A DNA stretch of 64,000 nucleotides from Bernardetia sp. (GTDB taxonomy: Bacteria > Bacteroidota > Bacteroidia > Cytophagales > Bernardetiaceae), in NCBI RefSeq assembly GCF_020630935.1, contig NZ_JAHDIG010000003.1, positions 13,634-77,633 of the forward strand, given 5' to 3'. The notes beneath the pieces were generated by a model. It was not told where the DNA came from and searched no databases. It worked only from the letters and a program-made list of their open reading frames with translations. Numbering within the stretch: the stretch's first letter is position 1; each line of letters starts with the position of its first letter. Below, one piece after another: positions 28,062 to 36,941 of this stretch. The translations under genes were made by a program, and so were the position numbers.

Positions 28062-28451
28062 CTACTCATCCCAAATTCCTTCACTTACAATTTCTAAAAC
28101 GTGTTTATTAGGGTCTTCAAAATAGAATGACATAAGGTTATTTTTCCATTCTTGTTCATGTGTAATCTCAATACCTGCTTCCTTGATTTTATTTTTCCAC
28201 AGTTGATAATCTTCTACCTTGGCTTCAAAAGCAAAATGTATGTTTCCATTGGCAAAATGAGCAGGTAGATGTTCTTGTGAAGCTGCATACTCATTCATAA
28301 AACACAAAAGTACATCCGAACCAGCTCTAAAGAATATAAAAGCATCTTCCTTTCTTGAAATAATGGGAAGCTCTAACACGTTGTGATAGAAATTTTGAGT
28401 TTTATCCAAATCACTCACATAAAGACACGTTTCTTTAATTTTTTGAATCAT
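28062..28451 (-). CDS. VOC-family (glyoxalase/bleomycin-resistance-like) protein
   Basis: 129 aa from the ATG at 28451 (M-I-Q-K-I-K-E-T-C-L-Y-V-S-D-L). The frame runs to 28490, but that extension lies in an intergenic repeat, so the shorter start is preferred. Two beta-alpha-beta-beta-beta modules are visible, with the terminal F-E-D-P-N-K-H-V-L-E-I and putative metal ligands H in I-H-F-A-F-E and the final Glu. The specific reaction is unknown. Confidence 0.8.
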   Translation of the reverse strand: MIQKIKETCLYVSDLDKTQNFYHNVLELPIISRKEDAFIFFRAGSDVLLCFMNEYAASQEHLPAHFANGNIHFAFEAKVEDYQLWKNKIKEAGIEITHEQEWKNNLMSFYFEDPNKHVLEIVSEGIWDE

Positions 28452-28463
28452 AGTATAGATAAT

Positions 28464-28523
28464 TTTGGTCGTTGGTAGGGACACCAACAACAGCTTTTTT
28501 CGCCATTATTGGTGTCTTACCAT
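28464..28523. repeat. intergenic repeat R1 copy
   Basis: GTTGGTAGGGACACCAACAACAGC, then TTTTTTCGCCATTATTGGTGTCTTACC: same layout as 14723-14782 with several substitutions. It overlaps the longer possible N-terminus of the VOC protein. Confidence 0.8.
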
Positions 28524-28537
28524 TTTTATGATAAAGT

Positions 28538-29280
28538 TTATTCTTTGAATTTGATTCTGATAAACTGATATTTTTTCTTGCGCTTGGCAAACAAAATCAT
28601 TTCATTTTTTGAAACCTGTGCCGAAACTTTAGGTCGTACAATTTCCTCTCGCTTTGGCGTATTGATAAGACTTGTACGTTCTTGTTTTCCACTAGCATCC
28701 ACCGTATTGAGTGCACATGAAATCCAAACTTCTCATTGGCATTTTTTTCATAGGGAAGGTCATAATAAATCAATACTTTTGAGGTATCTCTAGCCACTGA
28801 AAAACCAAAAGAACCACTATTAAACCTACTTTTGCCTTCGAAAGAAATTTGTGCAATTTGCTTGGCAGTGCCTTTTAGCTTTAATGTACTTTTGTCTATT
28901 TGCTGGACAAAAAGCGTTTTTTCTTTTGCTGTTTTATCTAAAAATTCTGTGAAAATATAGAGTTCTTCTCCCAACTGTGTGATTCTTACCAAAGAACAAT
29001 TTTTTGGAAGTTCTAACTTTTCAGAATTGGTACGTTTTAAGTCATTGTCGTAACGCTCAAGATAGTTTTCTCTTCTAAAAAAACTTTTTGTTTCGTATTT
29101 GTATAGATAAAAGCCTGTTTTGTCATAGCCTACAATCGAACCAATTCCACCACTACGGGAAATAGAATATTCTTCTCCCATTTCAATGGTCGCATAAGGG
29201 TTTTTAGTGATTTGTCCGAAGGCAGTAGAACAAAGACAAAGTAGCAAAAAAGCAGAAGTAATAATTTGCTTTATTTTCAT
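28538..29280 (-). CDS. exported hypothetical protein, frameshifted near its 3' end
   Basis: A signal peptide is clear (M-K-I-K-Q-I-I-T-S-A-F-L-L-L-C-L-C, then A-F-G-Q). The first frame stops at 28597 after 227 aa. A different frame from about 28712 continues to a stop at 28538 and encodes a credible ending (D-A-S-G-K-Q-E-R-T..., then K-K-K-Y-Q-F-I-R-I-K-F-K-E). The join falls around 28706-28716 (G-F-H-V). The total of 743 bp is two bases over a codon multiple, so a 1-bp loss or 2-bp gain explains it: a real mutation or a sequencing error. The intact protein would be about 247 aa and rich in beta strands. No known family. A good promoter lies upstream. Confidence 0.7.
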
Positions 29281-29314
29281 ATATAAATTTGATAATGTGA
29301 AATGAAATAAAGTG

Positions 29315-29343
29315 CAAATTTAGGGAAATAAAATGCGAAACAA
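29315..29343 (-). promoter_or_regulatory. Bacteroidota-type promoter for the frameshifted exported protein
   Basis: On the minus strand TTG (29343-29341), 18 bases, TAAATTTG (29322-29315), a full match to the -33/-7 consensus, 35 bp before the start codon at 29280. Confidence 0.65.
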
Positions 29344-29366
29344 TCAACGTTATCTAGTTCAAATAA

Positions 29367-29400
29367 AAAAGCAGTTACTTGATTTTTGTAACTGCTTTTT
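29367..29400 (-). terminator. rho-independent terminator after the methyltransferase gene
   Basis: Stem AAAAGCAGTTAC / GTAACTGCTTTTT with T-tracts on both strands, about 130 bp beyond the methyltransferase stop and upstream of the frameshifted gene's promoter. Confidence 0.75.
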
Positions 29401-29463
29401 AAATTAAAGTGAACTTAGGATTATATTTATTGATTATCAATACGTTATAGTGTGTTTTTTATA

Positions 29464-29511
29464 TCAGTACTGACCTTAATTAAGTTAGGTCAGTCTCGTG
29501 GAGCAGACCGA
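29464..29511. repeat. intergenic repeat R2 (GGTCAGTCTCG..GAGCAGACC family)
   Basis: AGTACTGACCTTAATTAAG is followed by TTAGGTCAGTCTCGTGGAGCAGACC; the ACTGACCT/AGGTCAGT pair forms a hairpin. Other copies occur at 40884-40930, 41922-41968 and, diverged, 50548-50573. Confidence 0.75.
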
Positions 29512-29532
29512 TATATGTAATTTTAATCTAGC

Positions 29533-30378
29533 TTACTTCTCAGCCACAATCACAATATTCCACGCCAAACGATTGATTAGAGGAATTTTCAGAAGAAAAT
29601 TATCTAGTGCTGAAAGAGGTTTGAACCACCAGCCAATTGTTTTTTCATTTTCTTTATAGATGCGCTTCCAGTAACGAACTTTATTAGGGTTGTATCTCTT
29701 GATAAAATAATAATACAAGAACAAAACAAGTGTAGAGAGCCAAAACTCTTTGTGATGCACATTTGAGAAAGTAGCTTTATATTTTTTCAGAATATCAAAG
29801 CCCAAAGGCATTTCATCGATAGTTCGGACTTCCATTGCCATTTTTCTATACACATTAATCACAGGATTGTATTTGATAGGATCCCACGTGTAGAGTTTTC
29901 CACCTTTTCTCAAAAATTGATGGATATTTTCTAACCAAAGTGTATGTTCAGATTCTGGGACGTGGTGCATTAGGTTGGCACAATAGACAATATCAAAATA
30001 ATCTTTCTCAAAAACCATCTTCTCGGCAGGAGAAATCACTACATTTATCTTTACATTATATCTTGCAGCTAGTTCTTTTGCTAGTTCTCCCATCTGTGGG
30101 GAAATATCTGTATAGGTAACTTCTGCCCCTTGCATTGCAAAATAAACTGAACTCTCTCCTAGTCCTGCGCCTACGTCAAGAATTTTCTTTCCTCTAAGGT
30201 CGCCCATCTGCTCAACCATATAACGATTTTCGATGGCACAAAGTCCTTCAAAAAGAGCGACTACATCTATTTCTGCAAGGTCTTCTGAGGTTGCCCAATC
30301 GTCGTGAAAATCTGCTTCTCTTTGGTGAAGTTCTTCGTGTTTTCCTTTTTCGTCTAATGCTGTGTTACTAGCTGCCAT
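29533..30378 (-). CDS. class I SAM-dependent methyltransferase
   Basis: 281 aa. Rossmann-fold motif I K-I-L-D-V-G-A-G-L-G-E-S-S near residue 65, then acidic motif II (V-T-Y-T-D-I-S-P) and motif IV (F-D-I-V-Y-C-A-N-L-M-H-H-V-P). Methyltransf_11-like. The C-terminal third has a hydrophobic patch (L-V-L-F-L-Y-Y-Y-F-I) and basic residues, which suggests membrane contact and a lipid or polyprenyl substrate; that is inference. It sits downstream of the amidase gene, separated by a terminator. Confidence 0.85.
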   Translation of the reverse strand: MAASNTALDEKGKHEELHQREADFHDDWATSEDLAEIDVVALFEGLCAIENRYMVEQMGDLRGKKILDVGAGLGESSVYFAMQGAEVTYTDISPQMGELAKELAARYNVKINVVISPAEKMVFEKDYFDIVYCANLMHHVPESEHTLWLENIHQFLRKGGKLYTWDPIKYNPVINVYRKMAMEVRTIDEMPLGFDILKKYKATFSNVHHKEFWLSTLVLFLYYYFIKRYNPNKVRYWKRIYKENEKTIGWWFKPLSALDNFLLKIPLINRLAWNIVIVAEK

Positions 30379-30459
30379 ACAAAAGCTGGTTCTTTTTTTA
30401 TGTTTTTATTGTATAATTTTATGCAAAAATACAGAATTATAATGAAAAGGTAGATAAGA

Positions 30460-30497
30460 AAAACCCTCCAAACTGATTTTCATAGCTTGAAGGGTTG
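30460..30497 (-). terminator. likely terminator of the amidase gene
   Basis: On the minus strand AACCCTTCAA pairs with TTGGAGGGTT (one G-U pair), then a T-rich run, about 40 bp after the amidase stop. Confidence 0.6.
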
Positions 30498-30536
30498 TAG
30501 TTTAAACATTCTAAAGACTGTTGTATATATAATATT

Positions 30537-32927
30537 TTAAATCTTTACCAGTCGAAGTGTTTTCATTTCTTCATTAGTAGAAATTCTGATGATATATGTT
30601 CCTGCTTTTAGACGAAGGTTAGAAAGTTCAAACTCTTGGTTTTGATTTCCTGCTTGCTTGTTACCTTTATAAAGGATAGAAATTTCTTCTCCCAAAACAT
30701 TATACAAGCGAATATCAACATCAGAGGCTTCCTTTAGCGAGTACACTACATTCAAGTGGTTATCTGCCATCGGATTTGGGTAGAGTGATAGTGAGCTAAT
30801 TGCCTCTTCTTCATCAAGCGTAGTAGCAACTTTTGTAGAAATACTTGTAATGTTTACTTCTGCATCTCCCAAAGCCGACCAGTTGTGAGCTGCATCTTTG
30901 ACAAGAGATTTGATTTTTGCAGCTGGACTTCCTGTTACTCGCACGTCGTTCCAATCTGTTGTTCCTACAAAAACAGTTTGACTTGTTCCACGAGATTTAT
31001 AAACCTTCAAGTCATCAAAATCTACAGACGCTCCATTGGTGCGAAGAGAAATATAACTTCCAGAAGTAAGTGGACTGGAATCTGTCCAATCCAATACAGG
31101 CTGTCCATTTTTGAATACTTCTATTTTTCCAGAGTTTGTACTGTATGCAATTTTGTAATCTGCCCAAGAATTATCAGTAGAAAGTGTTGCGCTTGCACGA
31201 GTGTAAAGCGTATTATTTATTGTTTCATAAATATAAACCTTTCCTGCATCGGTAGAGAACCAAATTAAATACGAATCTCCACGCTGACTTTGTGTTTGTG
31301 AATTTGCCATAATGTGCATTCCAAAACGACGTGCGCCAGAAGTATTGTTTACTTTTGCTGCAAAATTATAGAGATAAGCATTGCCTTGTGTTTGTGAAAG
31401 TTCTGTGGATAGAGCTGTGTTTGAGTTAAGGTTAGACTGTCTTAAACGTCCTTCTGAAGTTTCCCACCAAGTTCCTTCCCAGTCATCCAAACCTTTTGTA
31501 TAGTCTGAATGGATAGACACATTTCCAAAGTTATCATTGAAAAAACCTTTTCCTTTATTTCCTCTCCACTCAGCATTTACAGATTCCAAAACTTGATAAA
31601 AACGACGAACTACGCCTACATTATCATCGTCTGTGAAAGTAACTGTAAAATTATCTGTTACAGAAGTTGGTGCAGAAATACTCGTTGTTGGAGGAGTTGT
31701 GTCGCCTGTTGGTGGAGGTGGAGGAGGTGTGCCACCACAATCGTTCTGAATCATAGAGTTTACATCGGCTCTTACGCTAGGCAAAAGTGCATACAGCGAA
31801 TTACCTGGGCAAGACGTACAGCCACCACCATCACGGTGTCCAGCAATATTTTTTACATTTCCACCAGTAGAGTAATGATAAGATGAGCCTAAAGGATTGA
31901 TACCTTCTTTACTTGCTTTCCACGCCAGTAGTTTTTTCAAACTCGTCATGGCTGCGTTGGTTGGATTTTGACTTGTAAATGTTCCCAACATACAGATGCC
32001 TTGTGTACGAGAATTATAACCACAAAAATGTGCTCCAATTACGTTTTCTGGTCGCCCTTGATAGATAACCCCTGACTTATGAATCAAGTAATTATAACCA
32101 ATATCTGACCAGCCATTAGAATTTTGATGTAAATCTTGAACGGCTCTTACAGCTGCTGCGCCGTCATTCCAATCGTATCCGTAAGCGTGATGTACTACCA
32201 AGTGTGTAACGTCTGTGTACGAATAGCTACTACGTGGCGCACGAGCTCCCCAATTGCTACGAGAGACTACTGGAGGCTGCGAACACCCACCACTTTGCAT
32301 GTAGTGTGTCATATCGTCTTTTGCCTTTTTGAGTGTAGCTTTTGGCGTTTCGCCTGGGCTATAAAACGACACCTCAACATCTTTTATGCTAGGCATTTGT
32401 TCGCTTCCTGCCTTCCAAGATATTTTGTACTGAACAAAACGAGTTTCTTTAGGTAAAAAACTAGCCACCGAAGTAAGACGTTTGGCTTCCTTAAGATTTT
32501 CCACATTTACGTGTCCGTCGAAGGCTGTTTGTTCCCAAATGTTCCATGTGATGCCATCAATAGAAGTTCTTTGTGCAATGGTTAGAAATTCGTCGTGCAA
32601 ATTTTCTCCTTTCCAAGTTGTGTAGGCAGAAATAAAAGGAGTAGGATTTTTAAGGTTAATTCTGATAGCTTTTGTAGTAAAACTTCCCCCTTGTTGTATG
32701 TCCTTTAGCGTAATATTACGATGGCTATCAAAGGTTAAGTTCTGATTTTCTGTTAGACTACTTGCTTCAGATAAAGAAAAATGGCTCTGTGTTCTTCCTT
32801 CGTTCTTGAAAGTAATTTTTTCTGAACTTGACGTTGTAGTAGTTTTATTTTGTGCTATAGCTGTACCTATAAAAATTAAGGGTACAAAGGACAAGAATAA
32901 AGTGATTGAAAAAATAAATTTTTTCAT
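30537..32927 (-). CDS. T9SS-exported peptidoglycan-recognition/amidase protein
   Basis: 796 aa. Signal peptide ending near A-I-A-Q; an N-terminal beta domain (about 40-190); then an Amidase_2/PGRP domain (about 215-395) with S-R-x-x-W-G-A-R, the first zinc His in H-L-V-V-H-H, Y-N-Y-L-I-H-K-S-G-V-I-Y-Q-G-R, and H-R-D-G-G-G-C-T-S-C-P-G for the second His and the Cys ligand. A proline/glycine linker leads to a concanavalin/LamG-like domain (about 455-645). The T9SS sorting domain closes the protein (S-L-Y-P-N-P-M-A, then K-A-G-T-Y-I-I-R-I). Predicted N-acetylmuramoyl-L-alanine amidase released or displayed at the cell surface, so likely aimed at foreign peptidoglycan. Confidence 0.9.
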   Translation of the reverse strand: MKKFIFSITLFLSFVPLIFIGTAIAQNKTTTTSSSEKITFKNEGRTQSHFSLSEASSLTENQNLTFDSHRNITLKDIQQGGSFTTKAIRINLKNPTPFISAYTTWKGENLHDEFLTIAQRTSIDGITWNIWEQTAFDGHVNVENLKEAKRLTSVASFLPKETRFVQYKISWKAGSEQMPSIKDVEVSFYSPGETPKATLKKAKDDMTHYMQSGGCSQPPVVSRSNWGARAPRSSYSYTDVTHLVVHHAYGYDWNDGAAAVRAVQDLHQNSNGWSDIGYNYLIHKSGVIYQGRPENVIGAHFCGYNSRTQGICMLGTFTSQNPTNAAMTSLKKLLAWKASKEGINPLGSSYHYSTGGNVKNIAGHRDGGGCTSCPGNSLYALLPSVRADVNSMIQNDCGGTPPPPPPTGDTTPPTTSISAPTSVTDNFTVTFTDDDNVGVVRRFYQVLESVNAEWRGNKGKGFFNDNFGNVSIHSDYTKGLDDWEGTWWETSEGRLRQSNLNSNTALSTELSQTQGNAYLYNFAAKVNNTSGARRFGMHIMANSQTQSQRGDSYLIWFSTDAGKVYIYETINNTLYTRASATLSTDNSWADYKIAYSTNSGKIEVFKNGQPVLDWTDSSPLTSGSYISLRTNGASVDFDDLKVYKSRGTSQTVFVGTTDWNDVRVTGSPAAKIKSLVKDAAHNWSALGDAEVNITSISTKVATTLDEEEAISSLSLYPNPMADNHLNVVYSLKEASDVDIRLYNVLGEEISILYKGNKQAGNQNQEFELSNLRLKAGTYIIRISTNEEMKTLRLVKI

Positions 32928-33517
32928 TGGTTTTTGTGTTTTATAAAAAAAGAAAGGGATTATTTAACGTTTTGGTTGTAAAATATTGTTTGTAGAACTA
33001 ATTAAATATATCTCAAAATAATTTTATGTTTAGAGATGGCATAAATCATTTTTTTTAGTCTTTTTTTAAGACTTTAATTTGACTAGACCTTATATTTTAG
33101 ATGTGTTCTACACTTCAAATATAGCAATCTATTTTTGTAAAATACAAATATTATTTTTTACTTTTTTAATCTTAACTGCTTTAAAATGCCACTGATTGGA
33201 GAAAAAGAGTATCTATTTAGCTTTTTTTGCCTAAAAAAATATTTCAATATTAATGGTTTTACAACGCCAACTTTTATTTTTAGTATCTGTATTTTCTAAT
33301 TCTATATTAGTTTTTTTGATAAAAAGTGATTTGATAAAACTTTATATAGTTTAATTTTTTAGAATATGATAATACTTTTTATTCTCCTGTTGTTTAAGTT
33401 TGTATGAAAAGTTAGGGATTTAATCATTTATTAACAGAAAAAGTAGTAGCTTTGCTCTAAGTTTAATAAAAAACACATCAATAAAAATCAGAATAAACAC
33501 ACAAACAAATCTTAACA
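32928..33517. other. 590-bp gene-free AT-rich region
   Basis: Divergent spacer between the amidase gene and phaB. It is about four fifths A+T with many T-runs. The only clear signal is the phaB -7 element at 33447-33454. No conserved open frame, RNA gene or repeat was recognised. Confidence 0.5.
33447..33454 (+). promoter_or_regulatory. candidate -7 element for phaB
   Basis: TAGCTTTG fits TAnnTTTG; no clear TTG is placed at the -33 distance, so this is a weaker match. It lies 64 bp before the start codon. Confidence 0.4.
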
Positions 33518-34264
33518 ATGGACAAAAACAATAAAAAAGTAGCTCTCGTAACAGGTTCAACAGGTGGAATTGGAACTGCTATTTGTAAAAAGTTGCATGA
33601 TGAAGGCTACACAGTCGTGGCACACTATCGTAATAAAGAGAAAGCAGAAGAGTGGAATACGAATCTCAAAAATGATGGATACGATTTACCTTTAGTAATG
33701 GCTGATGTCTCTAACTTCGATGAAGTAGAAAAAATGTTTAAAGAAATTAAAGAAAGAGTCGGAGAAGTTGATATTTTAGTAAATAATGCTGGTATTACTC
33801 GTGATGGTTCTTTTAGAAAAATGTCTTTTGAACAGTGGAACTCGGTTATCAATGCCGATTTGACAAGTGTTTTCAACTGCTGTCGCCACGCCATCAATCC
33901 AATGTTGGAAAACAAATTTGGAAGAATTATCAATGTTTCGTCTGTAAATGGTCAGCGTGGACAGTTCGGACAAGTAAATTATAGTGCAGCTAAAGCAGGT
34001 ATGCACGGTTTTACAAAAAGTTTGGCAATGGAAACAGCTCGTAAAGGTGTTACTATCAATACTGTTTCTCCTGGTTATATCGCTACTGATATGGTAATGG
34101 CAGTTCCAGAAGATATTCGTAACCAAATTATTGCTGATATTCCAATGGGAAGATTAGGAACTCCAGAAGAAATCGCAGAAATTATTGCCTATCTTGCTTC
34201 AGACAAGGCTGGGTTTGTAACAGGAGCAAACTTTGCTATTAATGGAGGACAACATGTTTATTAA
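33518..34264 (+). CDS. phaB: acetoacetyl-CoA reductase (SDR family)
   Basis: 248 aa short-chain dehydrogenase. NADP-binding G-S-T-G-G-I-G-T near residue 13, N-N-A-G near 90, catalytic Ser in N-V-S-S-V-N-G and Y-x-x-x-K in N-Y-S-A-A-K. The segments G-Q-R-G-Q-F-G-Q-V-N-Y-S-A-A-K-A-G-M-H-G-F-T and P-G-Y-I-A-T-D-M-V match PhaB, which reduces acetoacetyl-CoA to 3-hydroxybutyryl-CoA for polyhydroxyalkanoate synthesis, better than FabG. No phaC or phaA gene is adjacent, so a FabG-like role stays possible. Its own promoter and terminator flank it. Confidence 0.88.
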   Translation: MDKNNKKVALVTGSTGGIGTAICKKLHDEGYTVVAHYRNKEKAEEWNTNLKNDGYDLPLVMADVSNFDEVEKMFKEIKERVGEVDILVNNAGITRDGSFRKMSFEQWNSVINADLTSVFNCCRHAINPMLENKFGRIINVSSVNGQRGQFGQVNYSAAKAGMHGFTKSLAMETARKGVTINTVSPGYIATDMVMAVPEDIRNQIIADIPMGRLGTPEEIAEIIAYLASDKAGFVTGANFAINGGQHVY

Positions 34265-34286
34265 AAAATAAGAAAATAATTTTTAG

Positions 34287-34400
34287 TAGAGTACTGAACA
34301 CGAGATAAAAAGTTGTTGGTGTCGCTATGCTACAACAGGTATTTTTCTCCTGTTCTGTGACTCACAGAATAGCAAATATATATTGATGTTCAGTACTCTA
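34287..34400. mobile_element. 114-bp MITE-like element with 14-bp inverted ends
   Basis: Perfect terminal inverted repeats TAGAGTACTGAACA (34287-34300) and TGTTCAGTACTCTA (34387-34400) enclose an R1-type GTTGGTGTCGCTATGC core and an inner TTCTGTGA/TCACAGAA hairpin. No obvious target-site duplication. A related core lies at 50448-50512. Confidence 0.6.
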
Positions 34401-34408
34401 AATTTTGA

Positions 34409-34445
34409 GACTTCTACGACGATTTGTTGTAGAAGTCTTTTTTAT
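34409..34445 (+). terminator. rho-independent terminator downstream of phaB
   Basis: GACTTCTAC / GTAGAAGTC stem followed by a T-tract. It stands beyond the MITE-like element, about 145 bp from the phaB stop. Confidence 0.75.
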
Positions 34446-34541
34446 TTGTAGGATTATAATAAAACCTTTAACTTACTTCTAAGTTTTCCTTTATATTCAA
34501 ACAAAAGAAGGTCTTAAACAACTTTAAAAATTTAAAACAGC

Positions 34542-34898
34542 ATGATAATCAAAAGTTTACTTGAAATTGCATTTTATGGCTCTTGGGTAGCTGTAAAAAA
34601 AGTAGGAGCTACTTTAGAAGAAAAGTTACCTTTTTCGAAAGAAAAAATAAAACCAGTTCGAACCAGAACAGTAGATGCTCGTTTGGAAACTGCAAAGGAA
34701 GAAAAACAACAGAAAAAAGCCCCAATAGAAGACAAAAAAATTACGCCCAAACAGGAAGCTAAAATTTTGAATTATAAGCTAAAGACAAAAAAGGAACTCT
34801 ATGAAATAGCGCAAGAAATTGATTTAGAAGGACGTTCTACAATGAATAAATCAGAACTAATTACGGCTTTAGAAGAACACACTAGAAATAATGGTTAA
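34542..34898 (+). CDS. small protein with Rho N-terminal/SAP-like domain
   Basis: 118 aa. N-terminal hydrophobic stretch (L-L-E-I-A-F-Y-G-S-W-V-A-V), a lysine-rich linker, then a C-terminal Rho_N-like helix-extended-loop-helix (L-K-T-K-K-E-L-Y-E-I-A-Q-E-I-D-L-E-G with M-N-K-S-E-L-I-T-A-L). Such domains bind nucleic acid in Rho and in SAP proteins; that role here is inference. Its stop overlaps the kdsD stop on the other strand by four bases (TTAA, 34895-34898). Confidence 0.65.
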   Translation: MIIKSLLEIAFYGSWVAVKKVGATLEEKLPFSKEKIKPVRTRTVDARLETAKEEKQQKKAPIEDKKITPKQEAKILNYKLKTKKELYEIAQEIDLEGRSTMNKSELITALEEHTRNNG

Positions 34899-35863
34899 TA
34901 GCTCAAAATATCATGCATTCTGACAAGTCCTAAACAGTTATTTTGGCTATCTATCACAGGAGCGACATAAATCTGTCTGTTTTTGTTTTCCATTATACTC
35001 AAAACTTCTGAAAGGCGCATTTGAGCTTGTAAAGAAATAGGGTTTGATGTCATTATCTGCTCTGCTTTGGCTGTGAGCGTATCAGAATGAGTAAGAAAAC
35101 GTCTTACATCTCCATCTGTAATGATTCCTTCCAACTTATTATTTTCACAGACACAAACTGCTCCCAAATTATATTTTGTCATTACAATAACAACTTCTTT
35201 GAGAGAATTTTTTCTTGAAACGATAGGTAGGTTTTCTTGACTGTGCATCACATCAGAAGCTGTCAGTAAAAGATTTCGTCCAAGCTGTCCAGCAGGATGA
35301 AAAACTGCGAAATCTTTTGGTTGAAAATTTCTTGCTTTTATGAGTGCTGCAGCTAAAGCATCTCCAATAACCAAAGAAACCGTTGTACTACTCATAGGAG
35401 CAAGATTTAAGGGACAGGCTTCACGCTCAACAGTCGCATCTAAAATCAAATCTAGGTTTTGTGCCAAACGAGTTTGGGTGTTGCTAAAAATACCTATGGT
35501 TTTTGCACCTACTTTATGAAGGGTAGGAAGCATCTTGACAAGTTCAATTGTAGTTCCACTTTTAGAAAGCATAATCACAATATCACCTTTGGCTACCATC
35601 CCCAAATCTCCATGTAAGGCTTCCGAAGCATTTAAAAACACAGAAGGTGTACCTGTACTGGCAAATGTAGCTGAAATTTTGTGTGCAATAATGCCTGACT
35701 TGCCTACCCCTGTTACGACTACCTTTCCTCTTGAAGACAAAATAAAATCTATGGCTTTTTCAAAAGTAGTGGTAATTTGTTTTTTTACTAATTTAAGAGC
35801 CTGTATTTCTAAGTCAAAAACTTCATTGGCAGCTTCTAAATGAAGGTTTGTTTTGATTTGCAT
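34895..35863 (-). CDS. kdsD: arabinose-5-phosphate isomerase
   Basis: 322 aa, the KpsF/GutQ form. An SIS sugar-isomerase domain (about 30-165; G-V-G-K-S-G, S-A-S-T-G-T-P-like F-A-S-T-G-T-P, S-K-S-G-T-T) and two CBS domains (about 200-320). It interconverts ribulose 5-phosphate and arabinose 5-phosphate for Kdo in lipopolysaccharide. It sits 4 bp after the ADP-ribosylglycohydrolase gene on the same strand, so the two are co-transcribed. Confidence 0.93.
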   Translation of the reverse strand: MQIKTNLHLEAANEVFDLEIQALKLVKKQITTTFEKAIDFILSSRGKVVVTGVGKSGIIAHKISATFASTGTPSVFLNASEALHGDLGMVAKGDIVIMLSKSGTTIELVKMLPTLHKVGAKTIGIFSNTQTRLAQNLDLILDATVEREACPLNLAPMSSTTVSLVIGDALAAALIKARNFQPKDFAVFHPAGQLGRNLLLTASDVMHSQENLPIVSRKNSLKEVVIVMTKYNLGAVCVCENNKLEGIITDGDVRRFLTHSDTLTAKAEQIMTSNPISLQAQMRLSEVLSIMENKNRQIYVAPVIDSQNNCLGLVRMHDILSY

Positions 35864-35867
35864 TATT

Positions 35868-36860
35868 TTATTGGTTCAGTGTATATAATCTATTGCATAA
35901 ATCCTCAATCTCTTCCTTCTTAACAATCACATCTATCCACTCTTGAGGGATTCCTGTTTCTGCATTTGCTCCATAATAAAGTCCAGCTATTCCACCTGTT
36001 ACGCAACCTGTGGTGTCTGTATCTTTACCTAAGTTTACAGCTTTCAAGACGCTTTCAGAATAAGAATCATATTTCATAAAACACCAAAGACTAGCCTCTA
36101 ATGTATGCAGCACATAACCTGATGAGCTAATGGAATCCTCATCAAAGGTAGTAATATCATGTTTCAAAATTCTATCAAAAAGAGCAACTTCTTCTGTGTT
36201 AAACTCAAACTCTAGAGCAAAATCATTTATTCGTTTTTGTAACTCTTGATAAGCTACCACTTTATCTTGCTTGTTATCTTCTATCTGATGACGCAAAATA
36301 TTGGCAAATTCTGTATAGATAAAACACGAAAAAACAGAGCGAAAATGCATGTGCGTAATCGAAGAAACTTCTGAAACTAATTTAAAACGCTTTTCTATAT
36401 TTTCTTCAAAAAAATAACCTTTGTAAAAAACAAGAGGCAAGATTCGCATCAAAGAACCATTTCCATTAGAACGTTCCCCTATTCCTCCAGAAAGGAGTGG
36501 ACTTTCTCCTTTTTTCAGTCGTTGGATTGCACCAACCGTAGCAATTCCAATATCAAACACTCTTCCGTGAGGTGTCCAAAATTTGTCGTAGTACCACCTT
36601 ACAAAGTTATTCGCAATATCTCCAATATCATAAACTTCCGTCTTTTCAGTATTTGGAGGCGTAGCGAGGCTTTCAGCCAAACAAAAAGCCATTGAGCTAT
36701 CGTCTGACCATGTTCCTTTAGGCTGATTATGCGTTCCAAACTCTCTCATATCCGTAACAGGATTTTCAGCAATTTTTCTTCTACTTTGAAATTCTACAGG
36801 TACGCCAAGTGCATCACCCACAGCAAAACCAAAAAAGGCATTTTTTATTTGTTGTTCCAT
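35868..36860 (-). CDS. ADP-ribosylglycohydrolase family protein
   Basis: 330 aa, all-helical DraG/ARH fold. Metal-binding motifs: G-D-A-L-G-V-P-V-E near the start, W-S-D-D-S-S-M-A near 50-60, S-N-G-N-G-S-L-M-R near 125, and G-K-D-T-D-T-T-G near 285. It removes ADP-ribose from modified proteins or small ADP-ribose compounds. Upstream of and coupled to kdsD (4-bp gap). Target unknown. Confidence 0.9.
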   Translation of the reverse strand: MEQQIKNAFFGFAVGDALGVPVEFQSRRKIAENPVTDMREFGTHNQPKGTWSDDSSMAFCLAESLATPPNTEKTEVYDIGDIANNFVRWYYDKFWTPHGRVFDIGIATVGAIQRLKKGESPLLSGGIGERSNGNGSLMRILPLVFYKGYFFEENIEKRFKLVSEVSSITHMHFRSVFSCFIYTEFANILRHQIEDNKQDKVVAYQELQKRINDFALEFEFNTEEVALFDRILKHDITTFDEDSISSSGYVLHTLEASLWCFMKYDSYSESVLKAVNLGKDTDTTGCVTGGIAGLYYGANAETGIPQEWIDVIVKKEEIEDLCNRLYTLNQ

Positions 36861-36941
36861 TGTTTGAATAATTGATTTTCTGAATATGTAAAACTGCTAG
36901 GGGACGGAAATATAACTTTGATTTGAAAGAACGCTAAAATA

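Noticed and set aside
33518-34264. Calling the SDR gene fabG
   Set aside because: The G-Q-F-G-Q-x-N-Y-S-A-A-K-A-G and I-A-T-D-M-V segments fit PhaB better; FabG stays possible because no phaC is adjacent.
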